NCBI GenBank assembly: GCA_026999335.1
Contig: JALTPW010000011.1
Location: 1-6,247 of the forward strand
DNA length: 6,247 nucleotides
Reading direction: 5' to 3'
From: Chromatiales bacterium
GTDB taxonomy: Bacteria; Pseudomonadota; Gammaproteobacteria; SZUA-152
Shown: piece after piece, positions 1-5,364 of the stretch
How the letters are laid out: the number at the start of each line of letters is the position of its first letter
How positions within the stretch are numbered: the stretch's first letter is position 1
The notes under the pieces: generated by a model
Told to the model about the DNA's origin: nothing
Database searches by the model: none
What the model saw: only the letters and a program-made list of their open reading frames with translations
Position numbers and translations under genes: made by a program

Positions 1-2
1 CG

Positions 3-182
3 ATATGTATCCATGAATACCGATTTATGGATCTACAAGACAATAACTTACCGAAATTAATGTTGAGCCGAGGTGGTAACGCATACCAAACTCTCTGCAT
101 GCCAGAGACACAGCTTGTTGGATGGACTCATGAAAAACACACTATAAAAAAAAGAAAACACAACACATCCCACAGCAAATAG
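3..182 (+). CDS. Possible C-terminal end of an unrecognised protein (5' end outside window)
   Basis: This frame is open from the window edge to a TAG at 180-182, giving about 59 residues. It would end in a strongly basic tail (KKRKHNTSHSK) preceded by a mixed stretch containing SRGGNAYQTL and PETQLVGW, which reads like protein rather than random sequence. I do not recognise a family. There is an in-frame ATG at 39, but it has no obvious ribosome binding site, so a gene entering from the left is more likely. The DNA is AT-rich, unlike the genes that follow. It could equally be chance, because AT-rich DNA rich in A-runs gives lysine-rich open frames. Another short frame (1-60) is also open. Confidence 0.3.
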   Translation: MCIHEYRFMDLQDNNLPKLMLSRGGNAYQTLCMPETQLVGWTHEKHTIKKRKHNTSHSK

Positions 183-403
183 AATTGATAAACCGTGCTC
201 AACAAATAACTAAACTCGGTAATTTTTTTGTTATCGGCACCGTATTAGTAAAGCTTGAAAAATTTAGAAACTCTATGCGTTTATACATAGCCAGGAGCCT
301 GTCAGACTTAGGATGAATCTACTTTTTCACTACATGCTTAAATCACTCTAGCAGCTCGTCCTATGGGGTGCATGGCCCATATGGGCTATGGGGCGATCTG
401 AGG
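183..403. other. AT-rich intergenic region, no gene seen
   Basis: Stops are frequent in all frames. The stretch includes a weak hairpin at 273-290 (CTATG/CATAG arms) and the palindrome at 371-390. No tRNA-like cloverleaf or convincing terminator with a U-run is visible between the two flanking genes, which would converge here. Confidence 0.5.
371..390. repeat. 20-bp near-perfect palindrome downstream of the hydrolase
   Basis: The arms CATGGCCCAT and ATGGGCTATG are complementary at 9 of 10 positions, with a perfect 12-bp core GCCCATATGGGC at 375-386. It is bracketed by two direct copies of CTATGGGG (361-368 and 386-393). It lies just past the hydrolase stop codon. No T-run follows on either strand, so a classical intrinsic terminator is unlikely. 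It could be a protein-binding site or a mobile-repeat relic. Confidence 0.5.
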
Positions 404-1201
404 TCACAATGAGTTCAGCACCTCCTCCAGATGGCGGTTAAAACCACTGGGATCTTCCAGTTGCAGAAAGTGACCCGCCATCGGCATGACCACCTCCTGC
501 CAATAGGGGGTGTAACGCCGGCGGGCCGTTTCGTTGATCAGCGAGCCGTTAATGCAGTGGAGCGGGATACGCAAGGTTTCGAGAAGCGGCAAAGGATTCC
601 AGCGCATGAGTGACTCAAACGCCGGGATGGCCATCGCTGGCGATGTGCTACCCATCGCCGCAATCATCTTCTCCCGTAATACCGGATCGCTGCCTTCGGG
701 AATGGTCTGTTCCACCAAATCTCGCATGGCAGTGCTGAAATCATCACGAAACGGATCCAAAAACTGCTTGATGAACGCCTCATCAAAGTGACCGTAATCA
801 AAAGCAAAGGTATCCGCCAGAATGACGGCGGTGACGCGTTGATCGAGCAGACGGGCTGCTTCCAGACAGACTGCGCCGCCCATGGAGTGACCGATCAGCA
901 CTGGCGAATCAAGCGACAACGAGCCGGCCACCGCCACGACATCACGGGCAAAGCCCTGGATCGTCCGTGGCTCACAACTGCTTTCCGAGTGGCCATGGCC
1001 GGCAAGATCGATGCTCACCACCTGCCTGTCATGGCAAAAATGCTCGGCCTGGGGGGCGAAAAAATCACTGTTGCAGACCCAGCCATGAACAAATAGCAGC
1101 GGTACCCCCCCGCTGCCTCTGCTTTCACAGCTGAGGGAAACCCCATCGAAAGAGGGGAATATTTGTCGACTGGGCACAAAAAGCTCATTATTGCTGATCA
1201 C
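404..1201 (-). CDS. Alpha/beta hydrolase fold protein
   Basis: This is a 265-residue hydrolase of the alpha/beta fold, probably a cytoplasmic esterase or a lipid- or acyl-hydrolysing enzyme; the substrate cannot be read from sequence. Numbered from the start chosen here, it has the oxyanion-hole HGW (around residue 40), a GHGHS loop (around 68-72), the nucleophile elbow GHSMGG with Ser106, and a C-terminal MAGHF with the likely catalytic His244. The usual acidic residue after strand 6/7 is not obvious: the region reads CINGSLINE where related enzymes often carry an Asp. I chose the GTG at 1201-1199 because GGAG lies 8 nt upstream and a perfect TATAAT lies just beyond. The frame continues up to a TTG at 1273, but that codon lies upstream of the probable transcription start. 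It is divergent from the LuxR-type regulator, its probable controller. No signal peptide is seen. Confidence 0.88.
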   Translation of the reverse strand: MISNNELFVPSRQIFPSFDGVSLSCESRGSGGVPLLFVHGWVCNSDFFAPQAEHFCHDRQVVSIDLAGHGHSESSCEPRTIQGFARDVVAVAGSLSLDSPVLIGHSMGGAVCLEAARLLDQRVTAVILADTFAFDYGHFDEAFIKQFLDPFRDDFSTAMRDLVEQTIPEGSDPVLREKMIAAMGSTSPAMAIPAFESLMRWNPLPLLETLRIPLHCINGSLINETARRRYTPYWQEVVMPMAGHFLQLEDPSGFNRHLEEVLNSL

Positions 1202-1209
1202 GGTCGATA

Positions 1210-1213
1210 CTCC
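1210..1213 (-). promoter_or_regulatory. Ribosome binding site fixing the hydrolase start
   Basis: On the minus strand GGAG is followed by 8 nt and then the GTG at 1201. The longer alternative, TTG at 1273, has no comparable purine-rich site. Confidence 0.6.
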
Positions 1214-1241
1214 AGAGTAGTAGCCAAAAAAATTGCTTGTT

Positions 1242-1247
1242 ATTATA
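1242..1247 (-). promoter_or_regulatory. Probable -10 element of the hydrolase promoter
   Basis: The minus strand reads TATAAT exactly, preceded by AGGA. The region 17 bp upstream (GGTTTA) is a poor -35 match, which suits a promoter that needs an activator. The inferred transcription start is near 1235, giving a leader of about 34 nt before the GTG at 1201. Confidence 0.5.
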
Positions 1248-1278
1248 TCCTGACAGAAATGTTTTAAACCCAACGCTC

Positions 1279-1306
1279 AACTCAACACTCTGATAAATGG
1301 TGAGTT
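1279..1306. promoter_or_regulatory. Interrupted palindrome in the divergent spacer, candidate LuxR-type operator
   Basis: The arms AACTCAACA (1279-1287) and TGGTGAGTT (1298-1306) are complementary at 8 of 9 positions around a 10-bp centre. The centre lies about 57 bp upstream of the inferred hydrolase transcription start, a typical activator position. It also ends 10 bp before the regulator's ATG, so binding could repress the regulator itself. Assigning it to the LuxR-type protein is inference from position and symmetry. Confidence 0.45.
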
Positions 1307-1315
1307 TTTAGTTTT

Positions 1316-2470
1316 ATGCGGTCGAATAATGTAATCAAGAATGCGCACGACAGTCGCACTGAATTAATCGAGCTGTTATACGATACCGCCCAGAAGCCCG
1401 CGTTATGGAGCGAGTTTATGCAGCGCCTCGTTGATGTAATGGGCAGCCGCTCGGCACGACTGCTGGTGATGAACCGCGAGGCCGATGTCGTGGAACGAAG
1501 CTTCAAGGTAGCGATTGATGACCACTATCACCAGCAATATGTCGACTATTATGTCAACTGCTGCCCTTGGCGTCCCGAACTAAGCTCAAAACCTGCAGGA
1601 CGGCTCTACTCCACCTATCTCGATTTCTCCTGCACCCAAAAAATGTTCCAGAAGAGTGAGTTTTTTAACGACTGGGCAAGACCACAGGATATCGCCCACG
1701 GCATCTGCGGCACCCTCCATACCGGGCATGCCAATACCATCCAGCTTCTGGTGCAACGGACAAAAGGGCAGAGCCACTTTAGCCGACAAGAAACCCACTT
1801 TGTGAATACCCTGGTGCCCCACATGCAGCGCGCCTTCGAACTTGCGGGACAATTTCAACAGGCGGAGGCCATCAGCATGGCCGTCGGACAGTCGGCGCTG
1901 CCTTTTATGCTTCTGGGTGAAAAGGGGCGGATACTATTTGCCAGTCAGAAGGCTGAATCACTCATTGCCGCAGAACCCAACCTTGATATCCGCCAACACT
2001 GCCTGAGCAGCGGCAATCACCGGTTTATCAACCAACTGACTCTGTTGATTCAGACAGTAATTTCATCGGCGAGTGGAGAATGGCAAACGAGCGGTGGAAC
2101 GCTCCAACTGTCGCGTCGGGAGAAGATGCCTCTGACAGTCATGGTTACTCCCGTCGGGAGCAGTAAAGGAGAAGCGCTGTTTCCGTTTCAACGTTCGTTC
2201 GCAGCGCTCTTTTTTTACGATCCCGAGGCTGAAATCACGCTGCGGCGTGACCTGCTGGAGTCGTACTATGGTTTAACGCCGACCGAAACAAAAGTAGCAG
2301 AGCTGCTAGCTCAGGGCAATGACCTGACCCGGATCGCCAGCCGTAATCGCACCACACTACACACCGTGCGCAATCAACTCAAATCGATCTTCACCAAGAC
2401 CAGAACCTCACGGCAAGCCGAACTGGTGAGCCAGTTGCTGAGCGGCCCCGCTGGGTTACGCAGTTATTAA
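1316..2470 (+). CDS. LuxR-type transcriptional regulator, 384 residues
   Basis: The protein ends in a LuxR/FixJ-type helix-turn-helix at about residues 320-376. It starts LTPTETKVAELLAQG and includes the recognition-helix region TLHTVRNQLKSIFTKT, close to the family pattern LTxxExxVxxLxAxGxxxxxIAxxxxxSxxTVRxHLxxIxxKxxxxxRxxLV. The first 200 or so residues hold a predicted mixed alpha/beta sensor region. Residues around 180-300 (QSALPFMLLGEKGRILFASQ) resemble a PAS-like fold. No receiver domain with a phospho-acceptor motif is evident, and I cannot name a ligand. The length fits the group of about 370-390-residue stand-alone LuxR-family regulators rather than 240-residue quorum sensors. ATG 1316 has a modest GGTGAG 11 nt upstream. 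It is transcribed away from the hydrolase and is the likely regulator of both genes. No clear terminator follows. Confidence 0.9.
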   Translation: MRSNNVIKNAHDSRTELIELLYDTAQKPALWSEFMQRLVDVMGSRSARLLVMNREADVVERSFKVAIDDHYHQQYVDYYVNCCPWRPELSSKPAGRLYSTYLDFSCTQKMFQKSEFFNDWARPQDIAHGICGTLHTGHANTIQLLVQRTKGQSHFSRQETHFVNTLVPHMQRAFELAGQFQQAEAISMAVGQSALPFMLLGEKGRILFASQKAESLIAAEPNLDIRQHCLSSGNHRFINQLTLLIQTVISSASGEWQTSGGTLQLSRREKMPLTVMVTPVGSSKGEALFPFQRSFAALFFYDPEAEITLRRDLLESYYGLTPTETKVAELLAQGNDLTRIASRNRTTLHTVRNQLKSIFTKTRTSRQAELVSQLLSGPAGLRSY

Positions 2471-2672
2471 CCCGGCGACTCCCTATGTCGTGTTCAGGGC
2501 TTCAAGAATGGCCCGGATCAAGGCGTAGTTCGCAAGCAATGGTGGCTCCCTTGGCAAGAGCTACAACGCGGAGCCGGGCTATTCGTTTGATTTTGCAAGG
2601 GCCAGGCCGCTGTGTGCCCGTCTGAGGACGGCGTTATCAAAACTTGCTGTAGGCGTGCTACAGCGGCTGCAC
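2471..2672. other. Non-coding stretch after the regulator
   Basis: No gene is supported here. Open frames have poor codon character and no ribosome binding site. The main visible structure is a perfect 7-bp hairpin at 2646-2664. The text between about 2520 and 2640 has the look of decayed mobile DNA, but I could not match it to a family. Confidence 0.4.
2646..2664. repeat. Perfect 7-bp stem hairpin
   Basis: GCTGTAG pairs with CTACAGC around the loop GCGTG. Read on the minus strand it is followed by AAGTTTTG, only a weak U-tract, so a terminator role is doubtful. It sits just outside the left copy of the 66-bp direct repeat. Confidence 0.5.
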
Positions 2673-2738
2673 AACATGGGTCTAACCACGACAACTCATT
2701 GAAAAAACGGAATAATTCAGCTGGATTTAGCGGGTTAG
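2673..2738 (+). repeat. Left copy of a 66-bp direct repeat
   Basis: It matches 4255-4320 in the same orientation at 58 of 66 positions (constant offset 1582). The core 2684-2731 matches at 46 of 48. Both copies contain CTCATTGAAAAAACGG and a CTGGATTTAGC end. On the minus strand both copies would encode NPAELFRFFNEL, which I regard as a spurious translation of the repeat. It marks the left boundary of the segment carrying the toxin-antitoxin genes. Confidence 0.85.
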
Positions 2739-3119
2739 AAGCTTTAAATAGCCCACTTTGCACATAAAATAACACCTTAAAAGTGTTCTGCCACAAGCAA
2801 ATTGCTACTTCGTACCGGAGCACATCTGGCAGATCACGCACAGAGCCCGAATATGTTTACAAACTCCATTTTGGGAGCGGAATAGATGCTTTAAGCGAGA
2901 ATAAAGGCAGTTTCTCGTGGGAATAATAATTGAAGTCAGTGGGTTAGTCTGGTTCGACCCTGATGATTTAGACAGGCCACGGGAGGCGCGAAGCGCCGTA
3001 ATCTGCACTGCCTCGTACCCCACCGATCCCCATGGCGTGACCACCCCCGTTAACCGACACACCACGCTCTTTTCACGCCTGCCAACCGCCCTTCAATGCG
3101 CGGAACGCGCCCCGGCACC
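2739..3119. other. Gene-free region inside the repeat-bounded segment
   Basis: The left part (to about 2935) is AT-rich and the right part is GC-rich. A compact hairpin GGCGC-GAA-GCGCC lies at 2985-2997. The stretch 2940-3010 (GTCTGGTTCGACCCTGATGA and following) is reminiscent of dispersed repeats seen near mobile DNA in proteobacteria; this is recollection, not a search. Open frames on both strands lack ribosome binding sites and recognisable domains, so I call no gene. Confidence 0.4.
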
Positions 3120-3158
3120 GGTTATCTACAAACGCTGTGGGCAACCCTGTGGATAACC
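3120..3158. promoter_or_regulatory. Pair of inverted DnaA-box-like sites
   Basis: TTATCTACA (3122-3130) differs from the DnaA box consensus TTATCCACA by one base. TGTGGATAA (3148-3156) is a perfect consensus box on the other strand. With flanking bases they form an 11-bp inverted repeat (10 of 11 paired) around 17 nt. A further half-match, TGTGGGCAA, lies at 3136-3144. No Rep gene, iterons or AT-rich unwinding region is visible next to it, so this may be a relic of a plasmid origin, a DnaA-regulated site or chance. Confidence 0.4.
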
Positions 3159-3324
3159 GTCGATGGGCCCCGCCCGGCCAGCGATACCGGCCCTGGTCAT
3201 TCCATGACCACTTCCCTTATCTTCCGCCTTCGCCATGATCAATGGATGCGGCAATGCCGTCGACGAACTCCACCCTCGCCTGGCCGCCGGGTGAGTACCC
3301 GTAGATGAGAAAACAAGACCATTC
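3159..3324. other. Non-coding leader between the DnaA-like sites and the toxin-antitoxin promoter
   Basis: No gene is supported. A perfect 7-bp hairpin, TGGTCAT-TCC-ATGACCA, lies at 3194-3210, and a short CCAT/ATGG inverted repeat at 3233-3245. Confidence 0.4.
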
Positions 3325-3368
3325 AAGTACAGCCAGCAATGTGCTACTTTGTACTTATCGTGTAACAC
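3325..3368 (+). promoter_or_regulatory. Candidate promoter/operator of the toxin-antitoxin operon
   Basis: Two inverted repeats lie just upstream of the antitoxin start: AAGTAC (3325-3330) with GTACTT (3351-3356), and the compact GTGT-A-ACAC (3360-3368). ParD-type antitoxins commonly bind such palindromes to repress their own operon. The -10 could be TACTTT at 3345-3350 with a weak TTCAAG at 3322-3327; promoter assignment is tentative. Confidence 0.35.
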
Positions 3369-3382
3369 ATGAGGGCAATGCC

Positions 3383-3673
3383 ATGAGCGAAGCAACCTTT
3401 ACTTTCCGGGTCGACAAGGCCTTGAAAGACAAATTCACGGCGGTCGCCAAGGCCCGCGACCGCACCAGCGCACAGCTCTTGCGCGACTTTATGCGCGACT
3501 TTGTGCGGCAGCAGCAGGAAGCTGCCGAGCATGACGCCTGGTTCCGTCATCAGACGCAAGTCGGTCTGGATGCTGCCGCCGCCGGCGACCTTGTGCCAGC
3601 CGAGGAAGTTGAAGCCGAAGCCGCCGCATGGCGGGCAGAAACCCGGCGGAAGCTGGCCGACCCTGCATCGTGA
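3383..3673 (+). CDS. ParD/CopG-like ribbon-helix-helix antitoxin
   Basis: This 96-residue protein has an N-terminal ribbon-helix-helix layout. A short beta strand (ATFTFRVD, residues 4-11) is followed by two helices, the second containing RTSAQLLRDFMRDFV (about 29-43). This is the DNA-binding form seen in many type II antitoxins. The C-terminal half is alanine/glutamate-rich and probably disordered until it wraps the toxin. I chose ATG 3383 because GAGGG lies 7 nt upstream. An in-frame ATG at 3305 would add 26 residues across the promoter and is unlikely. The stop TGA overlaps the GTG of the next gene (GTGA), indicating translational coupling. The likely role is neutralising the toxin and autoregulating the operon. 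The family name (ParD versus other RHH antitoxins) is less certain than the toxin-antitoxin assignment. Confidence 0.85.
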   Translation: MSEATFTFRVDKALKDKFTAVAKARDRTSAQLLRDFMRDFVRQQQEAAEHDAWFRHQTQVGLDAAAAGDLVPAEEVEAEAAAWRAETRRKLADPAS

Positions 3674-3957
3674 AGTTGGTCTGGACGCGACCGGCAAGCA
3701 TTGATCGGAAGGAAATCCGAAAATACATCGCACAGGACAACCCAGCCGCAGCCATGACTCTTGATGAGCTGTTTTCAGAGAGGGCCGGTCGCCTGACCGA
3801 TCATCCCGGCCTCGGCCGGCCGGGCCGTGTGGCCGGCACCCGTGAGCTGGTTGCGCACCAGAATTACATCCTGGTCTATGACGTGACTGGCGATCTAGTG
3901 CGCGTACTCCGTATCCTGCACGCCGCCCGGAAGTCGAACCATACTGAATTGTTATAG
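3670..3957 (+). CDS. RelE/ParE-family toxin
   Basis: This is a 95-residue protein of the RelE/ParE superfamily. Seen in order: LVWTRPASIDRKEIRKYIAQ (N-terminal strand and helix), a second helix (AMTLDELFSERAGRLTDHP), the family-typical PGLGRPGR turn (about residues 50-57), GTRELV, and the closing strands YILVYDV and VRVLRILHAARK. That order and the RxLHAAR end match ParE-like toxins. ParE members poison DNA gyrase and RelE members cleave mRNA; the sequence pattern leans towards ParE but the target is inferred. GTG 3670 is chosen because it overlaps the antitoxin's stop by 4 bp and the family's N-terminus begins here. The full family length is present and no frame break is seen. The downstream gene starts 30 bp later and looks broken. 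Confidence 0.88.
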   Translation: MKLVWTRPASIDRKEIRKYIAQDNPAAAMTLDELFSERAGRLTDHPGLGRPGRVAGTRELVAHQNYILVYDVTGDLVRVLRILHAARKSNHTELL

Positions 3958-3987
3958 CGCACAGGACTGAACAACGAGCGAACGACC

Positions 3988-4265
3988 ATGATGAAGACTC
4001 TACTGATTCTCGTCCCACCGCTGGATCCTCCATTGGTTGGCCGCCTTGGTGCCGGCCGGCCTGATGCTGGCTATTGTGCCTTTCGTCCCCTTCTCCCGGA
4101 TCTGCTCTTCATCCTGGCCGTGGCCGGCACGGTCGCCTTCGCCGCTGGTGGACTGTACCTACGATCAGCATCTTCGTCGCCTCCGAGAGCGTGCAGGCAG
4201 CAGGAACCTCGGCGGTCAAGTCGTTTCGAGAGGCGATGAATTCGCCTAGTAAGGAACATGGATAG
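3988..4265 (+). pseudogene. Small membrane-protein gene apparently broken over three frames
   Basis: Protein-like segments appear in successive different frames. MMKTLLILVPP is read from ATG 3988. Then HWLAALVPAGLMLAIVPFVP is read one frame over (about 4031-4090). LLFILAVAGTVAFAAGGLY returns to the first frame (about 4105-4158). Finally SIFVASESVQAAGTSAVKSF and MNSPSKEHG are read in the third frame, ending at TAG 4263-4265. Joined together they would make a protein of about 90 residues with two or three hydrophobic helices and a soluble tail. No single frame gives all of this. The simplest reading is a decayed gene (or sequence errors) behind the toxin gene. The stop codon lies inside the right-hand 66-bp repeat. 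I recognise no family. Confidence 0.35.
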
Positions 4266-4320
4266 AACCACAACAACTCATTGAAAAAACGGAATAATTC
4301 GGCTGGATTTAGCCAGGTAG
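4255..4320 (+). repeat. Right copy of a 66-bp direct repeat
   Basis: This is the partner of 2673-2738, same orientation, 58 of 66 identical. It starts within the last codons of the broken membrane-protein gene and runs directly into the GTAGGGTGGGCAC hairpin, which the left copy lacks. The two copies bound about 1.5 kb. Confidence 0.85.
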
Positions 4321-4321
4321 G

Positions 4322-4345
4322 GTGGGCACGTCTTTCTGTGCCCAC
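4322..4345. repeat. GTGGGCAC hairpin 1
   Basis: GTGGGCAC (4322-4329) pairs perfectly with GTGCCCAC (4338-4345) around an 8-nt loop and is preceded by GTAGG. Hairpins of this kind are dispersed, REP-like elements in several gammaproteobacteria (from memory, not searched). Confidence 0.6.
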
Positions 4346-4431
4346 GGAATGTAAAACCGGGCCCACAGAACCTCGTGAAAAACTAATTTGGCAGCGTGCC
4401 TGAACACTGTATAGCGGTAAACAGTTGCCGC

Positions 4432-4453
4432 GTGGGCACAAAAAACGTGCCCA
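4432..4453. repeat. GTGGGCAC hairpin 2
   Basis: TGGGCAC (4433-4439) pairs with GTGCCCA (4447-4453) around an A-rich 7-nt loop, with a G-T pair outside. It uses the same stem sequence as the hairpin at 4322-4345, about 110 bp further on. Confidence 0.55.
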
Positions 4454-4496
4454 TACGATACAGCGCGAGCTGTTGAGAGAAGCAATCAGTGCGCAA

Positions 4497-4550
4497 ATTC
4501 ACGCCAATCGACGCCTGAATCATTCGCGTCCATTGACGTTCATTCGCGGA
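4497..4550 (+). repeat. Imperfect short tandem repeat (ATTCGCG type)
   Basis: ATTCACGCCAATCGACG (4497-4513) and ATTCGCGTCCATTGACG (4522-4538) match at 13 of 17 positions, and ATTCGCGGA starts a third unit at 4542. It is probably part of a dispersed intergenic repeat. Confidence 0.4.
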
Positions 4551-4573
4551 CAATTTCCCAGCCATCAGCAACC

Positions 4574-4593
4574 GTAGGGTGGGCATTGCCACC
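4574..4593. repeat. GTAGGGTGGGCA element 3
   Basis: The sequence repeats the GTAGGGTGGGCA string found at 4317-4328 and is followed by TTGCCACC. Its stem is short (GGTGG/CCACC), so it looks like a degenerate copy of the hairpins to the left. Confidence 0.45.
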
Positions 4594-4760
4594 AAAGAGC
4601 GGTAAGTTTCGCTGCCTATCCTACAAGACCGGCTGCATAGCGGCCCGGCAGGGTATTGCACCGTGATGCCTGTTATGTCTAAATAGTGCCCGGAAACGCC
4701 GGAACGCCTTCGCGGGTGGCAGGCAAGGCAGCGAGGAACTGTTTACAAAAAACGGCTTTA

Positions 4761-4766
4761 GAGGAA
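4761..4766 (+). promoter_or_regulatory. Ribosome binding site of the lipoprotein gene
   Basis: GAGGAA lies 6 nt before GTG 4773. It is the best site in the region and is the reason for placing the start upstream of the frameshift. Confidence 0.55.
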
Positions 4767-4772
4767 GTCATC

Positions 4773-5364
4773 GTGAAAAGGGGATATATTGCAGGCGCAG
4801 CCCCATCGGTAACGGTCAAAACCTTTGCTGCCGGGCTGTTTTTTTGTCCTTTTGCTGGGCCTGTTATCAGCCTGCTCCTCATCCGACTCGGATAACGATA
4901 ACCCACCGACGGCCAACAGCGCCCCGGTCGCCGATGCCGGGGCGGCGCAAATCCTCACCAGCGGCGCCACCGTGCAGCTCGACGGCAGTGGCTCCAGCGA
5001 TCCCGACGGTGACAACCTGAAATTCTCCTGGTCACTGATCACGCTGCCCACCGGCAGCGCGGCCGCCCTGTCCGATGCCGCGTCCCAAACGCCTTCTTTC
5101 ATCGCCGATCTACCGGGCACCTACGTCGCGCAGCTGATCGTCAACGACGGCCGCCTCGACAGCGCCCCCGCCAGCGTGAACATCGAAGCCATGCCGGCGC
5201 AGATCAGCGTGCCGGACGTCACGGGGCAGCCCCAGACAGCCGCCGAAGCCGCGATTACCGGCGCTGGCCTGACCGTCGGCGGGATCACCCGCTGCGATTA
5301 CGGTGACAGTTTACTAAATGCACTTATGATTACGGTGACAGTTTACTGGGTAAAGGGGTCGTAG
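4773..5364 (+). pseudogene. N-terminal part of a PKD/PASTA lipoprotein, frameshifted and interrupted
   Basis: GTG 4773 has a good GAGGAA six nt upstream and opens MKRGYIAG...KTFAAGLFF, a positively charged signal-peptide start. This frame then stops at 4893-4895. Dropping one T from the seven at 4839-4845 joins it to VLLLGLLSACSSSD, a perfect lipobox (LSAC, Cys34 of the joined protein). A PKD-like domain follows (about 51-138, with QLDGSGSSDPDGD and TYVAQLIVNDG). Then comes the first half of a PASTA-type domain (about 146-173, VPDVTGQPQTAAEAAITGAG). At about 5295 native sequence ends in the inserted tandem repeat and the frame terminates at 5362-5364. An alternative TTG start at 4825 avoids the frameshift but lacks a ribosome binding site and a charged N-region. 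It was probably an outer-membrane or surface-anchored part of the RHS protein resuming at 5758. Confidence 0.7.

Larger units (their letters stand above)
4346..4772. other. Gene-free repeat-rich spacer
   Basis: No gene is supported. The stretch holds a second and a third GTGGGCA-type element and a short tandem repeat (listed separately). Open frames on the minus strand here are translations of those repeats. No clear -10/-35 pair is seen before the lipoprotein start, though TTTACA at 4742-4747 could be part of one. Confidence 0.45.

Noticed and set aside
217..237. Possible intrinsic terminator around CGGTAATTTTTTTGTTATCG
   Set aside because: The T-run forms the loop rather than following the stem, and the stem is short with a G-T pair.
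2680..2740. Integron attC-like site: GTCTAAC and GTTAGAA nearly complementary at the ends of the left repeat
   Set aside because: The right end misses the GTTRRRY consensus, the inner arms do not pair, and the second repeat copy (4255-4320) lacks both motifs.
2518..2841. Minus-strand frame containing NPAELFRFFNEL, also found at 4109-4441
   Set aside because: The shared peptide is just the translation of the 66-bp direct repeat; the remainder of the two frames is unrelated.
2917..3156. Open plus-strand frame of 79 codons beginning MGIIIEVSGLVWF
   Set aside because: It has no ribosome binding site and no domain, spans the DnaA-like repeat and dispersed-repeat-like sequence, and has an opposing frame of similar quality.
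3344..4033. Long minus-strand frame of 229 codons over the toxin-antitoxin genes
   Set aside because: It is a shadow of the GC-rich antitoxin and toxin genes, which have convincing families, ribosome binding sites and coupling.
4383..4661. Minus-strand frame of 92 codons across the hairpin elements
   Set aside because: It is a translation of intergenic repeats (GTGGGCA hairpins and ATTCGCG units), with no ribosome binding site or domain.
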